64,000 bases of DNA from Polytrichum commune (lineage: Eukaryota; Streptophyta; Polytrichopsida; Polytrichales; Polytrichaceae). The notes under the pieces were generated by a model. It was given only the letters and a program-made list of their open reading frames with translations. It had not been told where the DNA came from and made no database searches. The position numbers and the translations under genes are program-made. Below are positions 50,410 through 61,539 of this stretch, one piece after another (within the stretch, counting starts at the first letter, position 1; every line of letters starts with the position of its first letter). The stretch spans positions 50,926,758 to 50,990,757 of the forward strand of contig OX485805.1 in the NCBI GenBank assembly GCA_950295325.1, read 5' to 3'.

Positions 50410-50830
50410 TTGTTGGTGGTTCTTTGTTGTTGTGGTGGCTGCTGCTATTGCTGCTCTTCTTCTCTTGTTTTTGCTCATGTATTGCCACTACTTCTAGTGT
50501 TGTTCCTATTGGTTTAGGTGGTATTAGTTCAGATACTAATCTATTGTTCTTATTGTTGTTGTTTGTGCTGCTGCTGCTATTGGTGGTGTTGTTGTTGCTG
50601 TTGTTGCTGTTGGTGTTGGTGTTGCTGCTGGTGGTGTTTGTGTTGGTGTTGCTGATGTTGGTGTTGTTGCTGCTGCTGTTGGTGTTCCTGCTGTTGCTGG
50701 TGCTATTGGTGTTGTTGATCCTGTTCCTATTGTTGGAGCTGGTGTTGCTGTTTGTTTGGCTGGACGTGGTGCTATCCTGTTTTGTGCTCTTCTTCTACTG
50801 TTGGTGTTGGTATTGTTGTGGTTAGAGGTA
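50410..50830 (+). repeat. GTT/GCT-rich low-complexity tract
   Basis: Degenerate TGTTGT/TGCTGC/TGGTGT triplet repeats fill this stretch. Frames across it are almost pure Leu/Val or Cys/Trp and are not credible proteins. It lies between the palindrome array and the second exon of the cargo gene. Confidence 0.85.
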
Positions 50831-53800
50831 CTGTTTTTTCTCTACACCTTTAAGCATGTTCTCTTATGTAATCAAATACCTTTAGAAGATACTACATCAA
50901 GAATATTTCTAAGATTTATGTCATTGTTTGTATTTAGGACCAAACAATGGATGTGGAAAAATCAGTTTCTCTTTCCACGGATGATGATTCCACAAAAACC
51001 TCAACTCAAGATCGTCCATCCAAACAAGTTTATCATGATCAAGACATCTCATCAAACCTTCACAATAAGAATAAGAGAAAGAAAAAATTTACAAGAACCC
51101 CTCAATGATTTTGATTCCGATGAAGACAACGATGGTGATAATAAAACCTATCAACAGAAAGTATGGGAGCTTACGGACAAGCGAAAAGTTAATTCCACTT
51201 CAACAATTTTCTCAATCCGTGCTGGACCGAAATCTCGTTTGCGTGTACCCTTATGTCGCATGGTTCCGATGCCTATTGTGCGTCCTGCTTTGAAAGGCGA
51301 CATCACTAAATTGGAGGCTGATTTTTTCAATGGTTATCGTGATGGTGACCGTGTGTTTTATCTATCAGCTACCCACTCTAAGGGAAATTTTCAATTTGTG
51401 GATGACGAGGTTCGTGCATCTTGAAGCCCAAATTGGGCTCAAGCTAATGCGGTGTTTGAAACTGAATTAGATGCCGATCCTTCATTTACATCATACAAGA
51501 ACAAGATATTCTTCATATGGGATGGTAATCACAGATTTTTTGCTTGGAAAAGTTATATTGACCGCTTGCATACCGAAGATTACGAGCGTCATGTCTTTGT
51601 GAATTCCATCATTTTGGCGCCCGAGCTTGATGACATTCCAAGTTTGTTGACTGCTATGTACGACATCAACAAGTAATGCTCTTACTTCTTTATTTTCATT
51701 TATTTCTGGTTTGAATTTTGTTATTTGAATTATATTATCCTAAATCCATAAATTCAATATTTTTTCAGGTCAACAGAAAACTCTCACGTTTCTACCAATT
51801 TGGTGCATACTTTGTATCGGATGCAAAGTATTGGCACCATGCCTTTGACTTCTTTTAAAAAACAACTGGATCCTAGAAGTTATAAGCGATGTGAGGAGAA
51901 GTCCGTCGAAACTTGGTATTCTTTTACGCGGCCAATTTTTCTTGATTACATGTACACTGTAAGTTTTTCTAGCATTTCCTACTATGTTTTTAATATTTAT
52001 TTATCTTTCATTTACATCACATCTATATGTACTTATTAATTTTGGATTTTGTTTAATTTTTCAGCAAGAACTTGCCGAGGCTAGCGATATTGCTCTCAAC
52101 CTTTACAATGAAACCCATCCTCTTGAACGAACTTCAGAAGGAGTTTCTAAAGCAATGTCCGCAACTGTCAACAAAAAACGTGTAATGTTGTCTTCTAGTT
52201 TTACAAAACAACTAGCGATTGCTGACAACAACCTCACCCGTGCTTTTCTTGAAGAAGTTAAGCATCATTGGGGTTCATTTTCGGTGCCTGAAATGTTACA
52301 AGAGAAACTTCATCGTATTGCTGTTAGTAATGTGGATCCAGATGTCAAAGTCGGATGGCTCAAGCTTTGGAATGGCAATAGATTTGACAAAGATGCATTG
52401 CATTTCCCGAAATTACACCTCTCTGATTCTGCACTTGATGATTGGTTATCAAAGTCTACATATTGGGCACAGTTAGAGAAAACAACTATTGAAGAATTCA
52501 AAGTATTATTTCATCTCCTCTTCAATTGCCTGCAGATGTGCCTACTCTCTCCGAATATATCCAAACCTGGAAATTTGCGGCTTTCAATTCAATATTCTAT
52601 CGTGAATTCAAAAGCGGAAAAGTAAAAAAACACAACGTTTGGGATGAGCAACCGAATATTGATCTTGCTATGAAGCGTGTTCTATACAGGTACAACTTAC
52701 TTTTTACTATTTTTTGATATTTTTTCATTATATTTTACTTTTCATTTAATATTTGGCTCATAATATTTTTGTGTGTAGGTATTTCCGATATATTTTGATT
52801 CCGCACAAATGCGTTATAGGGGAACCTCGTTTTTTTCCAAATTGGCGTGACACTGGTGCGGAAGACTCATGCATGTTCACTACAGAGATTTGTTTGGATT
52901 GGTCGCTCCCACACTATGAGGATTGTGGTTGGTATCTTGATTGTCCTAAAGATGCATGTCCGTCAAGTGAGAAGACAATCCGTCAGATAAATGATGCCAA
53001 AAATGTAGATCCTCGTGATACTACAATTTTGCAAGCACAAATTGTGCAGCTTAAACTTAGAGAGCCAGAAGCAAAAGAGACAAAACGTCGTAAGAGAAAA
53101 CATGTTCCTGAAATTAAAATACAAGGTGAATCGGAAATTTCACAACATGAAGAATTGCTTGTTTTTTCCAATGATTTGGATAAGAATACACTTGGAGGCG
53201 AAAGTTCAAAATCCGGGTGCGATGTATTGGAATTTCATTACTCGAGCACCTATGACGCTATTCATCGTGCGCCAACGAATGTTTTGAGAAAATAGTTATT
53301 CATACTGAAGAACTTTCTCACGCTCTCTTTTGCTCGATCTACTGCTGTCAAGAACAAGTCTGAAGGGGTTGAAGTAGGCCCTCCTGAGTGGATACAATGG
53401 CGGGCATTTCTTGAAAATATAAGTAATCTTCATTTTGTATTTTCTGTAATGTTCTTACTGTCATTTGGATTTTATTTTGTGTCTTATATTGTGATATGTT
53501 GTGGTATTTCAGTTCAAAGACAATCGCAAATTTCATATCATGGGAAGTCCGACTCCATTTGCCGTTGACTTGGTTTTTCTGCAATTTCCGGACGGTCTTG
53601 ACTTCAACCTCTCCAATAGACCTGCTGAAATTCCTCTTTGGAATAAATATGACAATAACTGGATGGTTGCAACAATATCCTTGTGCAAGTCCATCTTGTC
53701 TGATGATGACGTCCTCATAGTATTTTCTGCTATCGATATGCAAACGAAGAAGGTTTTGAATTCAACCTTACACAACGGCAACATGAAAGTTTTTAGGACT

Positions 53801-54764
53801 TTTATTTGCCTCAATTCGTACATGGTGTTCAAGGATCCGGAGTCTCCAACGTACACCGTAAGTATAACACATCACAATTGTTTCTATTTAATTATTTTGG
53901 TGTTATTTGCATTGTATATAGTTTTAACACAATTTATATTTTTTTGTAGACTCCGGCATTTATAACTCATGTCTTGGTAAGGGATTTTACTACCACAAAA
54001 TCCACGAGACAATCAAACTCCACTTTTTTTGGCACTGGATTGAAAAGCAAAAACTTGCTTTTCAATTTTGTGGATGAAAAAAACATGCTTCTTCAAAAAT
54101 TGGGAAGATCTTGGAGGGGGCCATATAAAAAATCGCCGCATTTTTTTCAAGATCTTATTGAATTTTTTACACCATCGAATGGACGCGTTGTTGATTTGAC
54201 ATGTTCCACTGGAACTTCTATCCTAGCAACATGCGCATGTGGCAGACATCTTCTTGCATTTGAGGGTGATAATGACATGTTTGAGCACATATTGAAACCA
54301 CTTTTGGAAAAGGTTTTGAAAGAGGGGTCATCTAAGGAGAATATACAAGATCTCACAAAAGAAGATGATGACCTCTCGGATGAGGAGATGCTTGAATTTG
54401 AGTGTGAGTAAGTTTTGATACAATAAATTTTTATTCAATTCATTGGTTCATTTTTATTTCTTCACATTATTTACATGTTTCATCGATTTGATTTCAGGAA
54501 TACGATTGGAAAGAGGACATGTCTCCCGTTTTGGACACATAGACAATTCCTACGAAGTCCAAGCCGTAGCCCGCGTCTCCCATCATATGCGGAGAATGTT
54601 GCAATTGCAATGTTGAATATCGAAGATTCGGATCCAAATGAAGAATCTTGCTATAGTTCCAAAATCAATTCGCAATGCAAAGGTGCTCGAATATATATAG
54701 ATGATGAGGCAAAAGATAGTTTCATGTCTAGTGCTACTAGTGATGAATAAATATTTGGACTTCA

Positions 54765-54934
54765 TGTTGTTTATCCTTCTCAACCCTCTTATTACTAAAA
54801 CCCTAAAATCATCATTTTTAAGGCCACAATTCCACGGTTATAGGATATTGGTGGCCCTATTACCAAAATTTTCATCTTCCTCACTGCTCATAAGTTACCG
54901 CTCATCGCTCACCGCTCATAAGATAGCACTCCCC
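54765..54934 (-). repeat. Right terminal inverted repeat and conserved subterminal region
   Basis: On the minus strand it begins GGGGAGTGCTATCTTATGAG, then GAGC repeats, TTTTGGTAATAGGGCCACC and GATTTTAGGGTT. The outer 37 bases pair with the left end at 43510. The full 170 bases match the terminus at 20333-20500 next to the second cargo copy. Confidence 0.88.
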
Positions 54935-55145
54935 GAAAGGCATGTGTTCAAAAAGGCCGACTCCATGTTCAAATATTGATAATCATTCTGAACTCATTAG
55001 CCAACATAATTGGGGGGCATTTATGACCATTTAATGAACACAAGAATCTTCACTTTGATCAGGAATAAGATATTTATATGAGCTCTAGAAACTATGAAGA
55101 AATTGGCAACAACCTCAACTTGGATTACTAACCATCTCATACTAA

Positions 55146-55510
55146 GGGCCGGTGCACATGGGGTCCCAAGACCCAACATGGAGACAAAGTCCCAACTTTT
55201 GAGCCTTAAGAAACCCCAAAAATATGGTTCATTTTCATTAGAGTCGGATATTGATTATGTAACATGTGCAAGACTTGTGTTGAGAATTGGGTCTAGCTTT
55301 TTGCTCAACCCAACTTCTCAACACAAGTCCAAAGCCTCACCTTCAGAAAGTGTTGCCATGTAGGCATCCACGTCATACTTGGGACTTGGGACTTGGGACT
55401 CCGTGTGAAGTGGTGAGTCTCAATATCCATGCTCTCACCAATCGAGATTGCACGAAATTGACCTCAAGTGATTTGGGACTTAGGACTTGGGCCCCCATGT
55501 AAACTGGCCT
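55146..55510. mobile_element. Harbinger-type MITE, 365 bp
   Basis: Left end GGGCCGGTGCACATGGGG. The right end on the minus strand is AGGCCAGTTTACATGGGG. TAA flanks both sides (55143-55145, 55511-55513). The ends resemble the elements at 55568 and 18172. No coding capacity. Confidence 0.65.
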
Positions 55511-55567
55511 TAATGTGTGTTCCATGCCTTAGGAGAAGTAGGCTAGTAAGAGAAAGTAACCAACTAA

Positions 55568-56526
55568 GGGCTAGTTTACACTATGGATCAGGAAGTCGTC
55601 CCAAGGCGATGTAAGAGCGTCGATGGGTTGTTGAACTCGTCATGGGACCACTTTAGTTTACACCAAGGAAAAAATGGCAGAGTGGCCATGGAGATCAAGG
55701 TCCCCAAAAGACATATTTTAAGGCCTTGTTAATACACTAACATGGTTCAACAGGTTTTGCGGTGAGAGAGGCAAGAGAGGTGGTCTAGTAGGAAAAGGCA
55801 AGGGCCCATTGCAGAGAAATGTTGTTACAATACTTTTTTAATGAAATTTTTTTTGGGGGCTTTATACATATTTCTTTCCACTAGGTAAGGCTCACAATGC
55901 ACATTTTTCAACATCTTTGTGGTGTAATGAATCTTGAGAGACAAGTCCGCCCTCTATGTGCCAAGATCATATCATAGCCCATGGGACATACCATTTCTTC
56001 CATGCCCTACCCCTTAAACTTGCTCCCACATGTTTCACCAAACAATGTGGGACATCTAGAACTCAAGAATTTGAGTACACATGGTGAAGCAAGTTGCAGA
56101 TAATGCTCAATGTACAACACAAGGTACATGTCACATGTAAATTACATTGAACATGTACAAATGCCATCACTCATTTTTTTTGTAAAAATTATTGTGAGAA
56201 GATTTGCAAGCCACATCTTCAACACATTTAACAAGAAGTGAAGACAAGTAAAGCCCAAGAGAGGACAAGAGAATGAGCAAACTCGAATTTTTTTTCTTTC
56301 AAAAATGCCTTTTTTGGGCATATATTAAAAAAAATCAGCACATTCACTTTTTGGTGCATGGTCATACTTCTTGGTCCACATTTACTTTACACCTAGTGAG
56401 GGGCCCAAGGCTTTCAATTTTGAGTTTTTAAGAAGTCAGACCATGGAAGTTGAACCATGAACTCGGACCATTGAAAAAGGCCCTCTTCCATGGTCCGACT
56501 TCATGAACCTTAGTGTAAACTGGCCC
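55568..56526. mobile_element. Harbinger-type non-autonomous element, 959 bp
   Basis: Left end GGGCTAGTTTACACTATGG and right end (minus strand) GGGCCAGTTTACACTAAGG are inverted for about 35 bases, continuing to AAGTCG. TAA flanks both sides (55565-55567, 56527-56529). No transposase is visible inside. Confidence 0.8.
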
Positions 56527-56529
56527 TAA

Positions 56530-58939
56530 GATCCGTCTACCTTAAGCGGAGAGGGCTCAAGTGATGCATGTACTATCATGCTCTCTTGAGTGGACTTGGA
56601 GTGAGTTTGTGGAGCATTATGAAACACAAAAAAAAGAAAAAAGAAAAACATGGTAGTATAATGAGCCCAATAGAAATCGAACAACTACAACAAATGGTCC
56701 CATGTAACAAACCATAAGTTCGTTTGAGTATAATACATGCACTTGAATCGGTGGTTGTTGTTGGTTGTTCACATTATTAGGTTTGTCACTCACTTATTTT
56801 GAGATATATTGAGGTCATGTCGCTTTAGCTAGGTGTCGGTTCTTGGGTACTTTCAAATTTTGAATTACCTACCTAGCATCTTAAGTGACCGGAAATCATG
56901 TACTTGTTGAGCATCAAAAGCTCCTTTCCAAATTGCGCCGGATACGCACAAAGGGAAAAAAAAAAAGGGCATGGTAAGCTCCTAACGTATTCAGGTTGTC
57001 CAAGATATTTAACTCACAAAGATTCGAGGCAAGGAGATTTGGGAGTCAAATTTTAGCACTCAAGCAACCCACATGCAACAAGAGGAGTCGGGAGGTCTTA
57101 ATAGACCCGTCCTTGCCTAGTTCTTGTCATGATTGGTGCATTGATGCCAATAGAAAAAATCCCATTACAAAAGGACTCGCTTAGGAGGGCCGGGGTTGGG
57201 TTTTGGGATGTCAATCATGAATGTACGTATAACTTATCGCATGCTTATTGGAATAGTAGGTGATTAAGTTAGGGGGACCAATGGACTTGTGAGTTATGGC
57301 AAGTTTCTAGACACTATTTTTGTAAATGATGTCTACCTACGACTTGCTACCTACTACCTACGATTTACTTGCGTGCATGTTGGTTGAGAGCTAAAACTTG
57401 ACTTCCAATTCTCCTTGCTCCAAATCTTCGTGAACCAAAGGAACGACTTTTTGTAAAAACCAGTTGGACACCATAATGATTAAGTCACCCTCAATGCATC
57501 TTGAATAAAGTGGAAATTTTTTATTAAAAAAAATGTTATACTTTGTTTCAAGTCGTTCCATGAAAGGCTTTCCTTTCTATTCATGCAGGATTTTCTTGAG
57601 TTAAACCTTCTACCGAAAAATTCAACTCGTATTTAACAATAACAATATACAGTGTCAAATCGATGGACTTCCGAACCCAAAGCTTTGGGTCAAGACACAA
57701 CTCCTTTGTACTAGTACAATTGGTTGTCCAAGTACATTTAAATATCTCATGCAGACATGTAGTATTTGTTACAACAAAGCTTTGTAGAATACTTTTAATA
57801 TATAATATAGGTATGGACATAGGATGTTGTAGACATATTTATTGCTCCCACCTTAGAGTGCATATGTTTTTGTGCTTCAGAAGCATTGTGGATATTCTTG
57901 TGTATTTGAGGTTTGATGCAATCTCAATTATGTACGTTTGGCAAACCCAATTTTCGATCAATCAAAGAGTGGAACTTACTCACTGTCACACCACTTATCA
58001 TACTTGAAATCATACGCCCCACTACCAAATTTTTTAAAAAAAAAATTATATATAAGCACATTGCACATCATCGAGGGTGGGTCCTATCTACCCAAAAAAT
58101 CTTCACATAATTTGATATCAGTAACACCTTGAAGATATCTAGGTCAATTTGAAGGTTTAAATTTGAGCCTTGCACCATAATTAGCATTCCCTACAAACTC
58201 GAATATTTCAGCTCTTATGGAAACGTGGCCATGCTTGCTAATTACTCCAACCTAAAAACCGATGAAGTTTTACAATGCTTTTAAACAACAAAAGTGAACC
58301 TCAATCTACGGTATATGGAAGCATCTTGGAGTCATCTAGTGTGGATGGATGGCCTACCCTTTGAGTCGATTTTAAGTAACCAAAACTAAATGTCCGACTT
58401 GAGAAATGAAATAAAATACTTGAAATCAAAAGAAGAAAAAAATAACCACCCAATCATGTCTGCATGGCAGTGATGATGTGTACTTCCTTAAGAGCTGAGC
58501 TGACGGGGCGAGGTGGCGGGTGACTATTGGCCCTGACCTTTTTGATCATGCAAGGCTTGTTCCAATATAGGAAAAGGCTTTTTTGAATGGGGTTGCAAAG
58601 AGCCTTTTTCCGAGTGTTAAACTCCGTGGCGGGCCCAGCCATTAAATGCCTTGCATGTCGGATGCCATCAAAAGAGTCCCGGAGCCTTGGGCCTTTACTT
58701 TATGGTGCCTTACGATAACTTAGTGGCCGTGGAGGCTCCAATGAACTTGGAATCACGACAAGCAATAAAAATCAATTTAAAAGGATGCTCAAACTGAATG
58801 AATGATTCATGGCACACCACACGCTAACTTAACACCCCCGAGTTGAGAAGTCACTTTGGACTCAACAACTATGAGTCCTAGGGACTAGGGTTTTGTTGTT
58901 ATTATAAGTTTCTCTTAACCTTCCCTCAAAAGAAAGCAC
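56530..58939. other. Intergenic region, no recognised gene
   Basis: AT-rich DNA with A-runs. Short frames such as 57663-58007 overlap opposing frames and match nothing known. I see no RNA gene. Confidence 0.4.
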
Positions 58940-59030
58940 ATGGCGTGCGAGAGGACCTTAGACTGCTGGGTGATAGTGAAGAGATACTCAACACCATATG
59001 GAGTGGGTGGCGGTTCGATTCTTGACCGTG
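58940..59030 (+). mobile_element. Possible tRNA-derived SINE fragment
   Basis: GGCGGTTCGATTCTTGACCG near 59010 fits a Pol III B box and follows GGGTGATAGTGAAGAG, a loose A-box candidate about 50 bases upstream. The distance suits a tRNA-derived SINE. No second copy was found in the window, so this is tentative. Confidence 0.35.
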
Positions 59031-59689
59031 AAATCTTATGTGTACTTGATGGAAAAATTAGTCAGGTGGCCACATGCCTCCTATGTTTCAAAACAAAAAG
59101 AAAAAGCACATGGACTCATTTTTGCAATGCCTTGTATCATGTTCCCGAATTCTTTTGATGTCAACAAAATGGTGCACAAATGTTCCTTATTCTATTGATA
59201 GATCATAATTTGATAATTGTTGTTAATTTCTCCTCACATGGGCTCCATCTTCATCCCACCTATATGTCGGATAACTTGTTTTAGCCAAAGTCCATATTTG
59301 AAGCCTCTAGTGGACTTGTGGACACCTCTAGCTTTGTGGAATCATCCAGCCGATGGGTTCAAGCATTAGAAGCTTGAGCATGCTAGCAATTGTGAATCAT
59401 GACCAAAGAATTTCAAATGATTGAAATTGGAGTAGAGGAAGGTGTTGTTGTAGGGGGAACTCCTTTATTGTAAGTGGACAACATCATTAACATATTCTAC
59501 ATGAGTCATTTGCCAACGCAAACCAAGTTCAATGCCAATATTGGTTGTGTCATGTCTCTAAAGTGGTCACATGTAAGATAAAATGTTGCCAAATTGTTTT
59601 CTCATTATAGAAATCCCACATCACAAGTTGGTCAACACCTCACAACCACATGTTGCCTCCTAATTTGCCCACCTCAGGCTCAAAATATA

Positions 59690-59770
59690 AAGCGTGTCAT
59701 AGCTCAGTGGATAGCACCCCTCATTATGGAAGATGGTGGGTGTAGTTTGACTTTTGTGAAGGTGACTAAG
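59690..59770 (+). mobile_element. Possible tRNA-derived SINE fragment with A box
   Basis: CATAGCTCAGTGGATAGCAC matches the tRNA A box (TAGCTCAGTGG) very well. A degenerate B-box-like AGTTTGACTTT follows about 45 bases later. No acceptor stem is visible, so it is not a functional tRNA. Confidence 0.45.
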
Positions 59771-59879
59771 CCAAATATCATCAAGGTGACGACTACTAGG
59801 CCGCCCACACATACTACTCCGTTCACTGCCACCAGTAAGTGTGGGCGAGAACCGGGGAGAGCCGGCGGTTAGTCCACAT

Positions 59880-60290
59880 GACCTGGTGAGAAATTATCCA
59901 GTTGCAGTTCAAGACTTCAAGAGAATTTGGTACCTAAAGTTACAAAGATGCACTGGTTGAGTTTGAGAAATAACTAGGTTGAAGTTTGAGACTTCACGAT
60001 AATTTTGTGCTTTAAGTTACAAATATGAACCATCGAGTTTGAGAAATAACACGGTTCAAGTTCTAGACTTCATGATAATTTTGTACCTTAAGTTACAAAT
60101 ATGAACCGGTGAATTTGAGAAATAACCCAGTTGAACAAGACCTCACAAAACGTATCAAGTGTTCTAGAGGAATATAGAGAATATACCTCAAATTGATTAA
60201 GAAAAAACCGAAAGTTCACGCAACATGTAACCAATCGGACTTGGAAAGAATAGAATTTTAGCCCATCATGCCAAAAAACCCTCCAAGGAC
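59880..60290 (+). repeat. Dispersed repeat, copy C, internally tandem
   Basis: A diverged member of the 25793/30713 repeat in which the first module (TTACAAATATGAACC, GAGTTTGAGAAATAAC, CTTCA, GATAATTTTGT) is repeated about three times. The tail (AACATGTAACCAATCGGACT) follows once. The module period is about 70 bases. This shows the family is dispersed and not specific to the TSA locus. Confidence 0.75.
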
Positions 60291-60310
60291 AATTGGTCAA
60301 ATTTGATATT

Positions 60311-60515
60311 TAGTGTGACTTACTATTTGGATTCACAAGGTGCTATATCCTTTTACTAATGAAATAAAATTTTACCAAGTAAAGTTGTCTATGTTTTATA
60401 ATGTCCAAACTATCAATTTAACATTTGTTGGTAAAATATGAGTTGTACAGTAAATAGATATAGCATTGCGTAATTCCATAGAGTAAGCATTGCCTAAATA
60501 TAATATTCAGTGTCG
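60311..60515. mobile_element. Foldback MITE, TTTAGTGTCACTTACTA family, copy 2
   Basis: The left arm TATTTAGTGTGACTTACTA with TTCACAAGGTGCTATATC is inverted in the right arm (about 60455-60515, GATATAGCATTGCGTAATTC). The arms match those of 11605-11825. No gene. Confidence 0.6.
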
Positions 60516-61246
60516 TTATAGAGAGATATGAATTCATGGCCTCTATGTAGACTCACTCATTGCAAAGGTGAAAATGTAGTGATTTATCTCACTTGAAATT
60601 ATCCAGAAGTGAGAAATTATCTCGCTCGAAATTTTCTAATAGTACGAAATCATAAAGGTGTGTGAAATTACCGATTGCAGCAGTGAACGAGCGAGTGGCA
60701 GGACCGATGCGACCAGTCGCCACCACTGCTATAAAGCTCTTTAAAAGTGCGACCTTGCTGGTGGGAGTCGCCAACTGGCCTCACCACCAGTAGGTGTGGA
60801 GAGACTATACATCACTATATTTTACTCACCCACTGTATTAAAACAATTGTACCACCAATTAAAACCCATAAACATGTGTCTTATTAAGAAAGCTAACCAA
60901 ATTAGCCTCACCTACCTTATGTCCTAGGGTTACCACACATAACTTTAGCTCAAACTCAAGCAAGACTATCAGGCCAAGGTAAAAGACTTTGAGGCTTTGC
61001 ATGTACTGAGATGGTGGAGTTTTGTTGTGAGGTTTGTCCAGTCTTTTTTGGATTGATTTTCAACTTCAAGCCAGAACTTGAACTTTTTCTTCTTAATTGC
61101 TTGACATGGTCTTCTTCTTTTTGCACTTTATACTATACCAAATAGATTGTTTGCAGCTCATTGGTTCTCAAATTTGAGTTTGTGTTTGTTTCGTAATAAC
61201 AAAAATGAATTGTCATCATTTTTGCAAATTTTCATTTATGTCCGAC

Positions 61247-61531
61247 CTCGGGGGGTTCACTCCCTCTTATATTTTGCATACTCGTGTGTTCAGGACCTAT
61301 TTATTGGGGGGCTATTTACCTTGCAGAAAAGATTATAAGGTGATTGTATATTACATGTAAAAAGCCTGAAAATATTATATATGATGATATTTTACATGTA
61401 AAAATGTTTCACTATTTTAAAATCCCCTATTTTACATGTACATTTTTTATAAAATTTATCTACAATGAATTTATTGGACCCTATTTTTTATCGCACGTTG
61501 TTCTACGATTTTCGCCAGTGAACCCCCCGAG
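61247..61531. mobile_element. 285-bp MITE with CTCGGGGGGTTCACT ends and 8-bp duplication
   Basis: The terminal 15 bases are perfect inverted repeats, and TGTCCGAC flanks both sides (61239-61246, 61532-61539). It is closely related at its ends to the 2.8-kb element at 30979-33747. The interior is AT-rich and contains several TTTTACATGTA words in both orientations. No gene. Confidence 0.88.
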
Positions 61532-61539
61532 TGTCCGAC

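Larger units (their letters stand above)
48439..54750 (+). pseudogene. Transposon cargo gene: ParB/sulfiredoxin-like domain fused to DNA methyltransferase-like domain
   Basis: Proposed exons: 48439-48708, 50938-51672, 51769-51958, 52065-52689, 52779-53422, 53513-53857, 53950-54407 and 54498-54750, nearly all with GT-AG borders. Exon 1 is basic (PKRRRRK) and joins exon 2 in phase 0 across a 2.2-kb intron. Exon 2 has VPLCRMVPMPIVRP, then IFFIWDGNHRFFAWKSY (51518-51547), the DGNHR motif of ParB/Srx-like domains, and LLTAMYDINK. The middle is novel and partly charged. The C-terminal part has VDLVFLQFPDGLDF at the motif IV position (canonical D/N/S-P-P-Y/F/W is not kept), LSDDDVLIVFS, then motif X-like PHFFQDLIEFF and motif I VVDLTCSTGTS (about 54190), followed by GRHLLAFEGD. 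This IV-to-X-to-I order is that of beta-class DNA amino-methyltransferases. Disruptions are a shift near 51100, TGA at 51422, a shift near 52500, and TAG near 53293. Function in the parent element is unknown. Confidence 0.72.
43510..54934. mobile_element. 11.4-kb Mutator-like element with transposase, palindrome array and ParB/methyltransferase cargo
   Basis: The left end reads GAGGGAAGCTATCTTATGAG. The right end on the other strand reads GGGGAGTGCTATCTTATGAG, and both continue into GAGC-rich subterminal repeats. The element is flanked by a perfect 10-bp duplication, GAAAGGCATG (43500-43509 and 54935-54944), within the 8-11 bp range typical of Mutator elements. Inside are a MULE transposase gene (-, 44417-48025), a divergent spliced cargo gene (+, 48439-54750), a palindrome array (49108-50314) and two SINE-like insertions in opposite orientation. 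Intact ends and duplication show the whole block moved as one unit. Stops in both genes show it is no longer autonomous. Confidence 0.9.

Noticed and set aside
50424..50825. A 133-residue Leu/Val-rich membrane protein
   Set aside because: It is the translation of a degenerate GTT/GCT repeat, and every frame there is low complexity.
59690..59770. A functional tRNA gene
   Set aside because: The A box is excellent but no acceptor stem, anticodon arm or intact B box can be folded.
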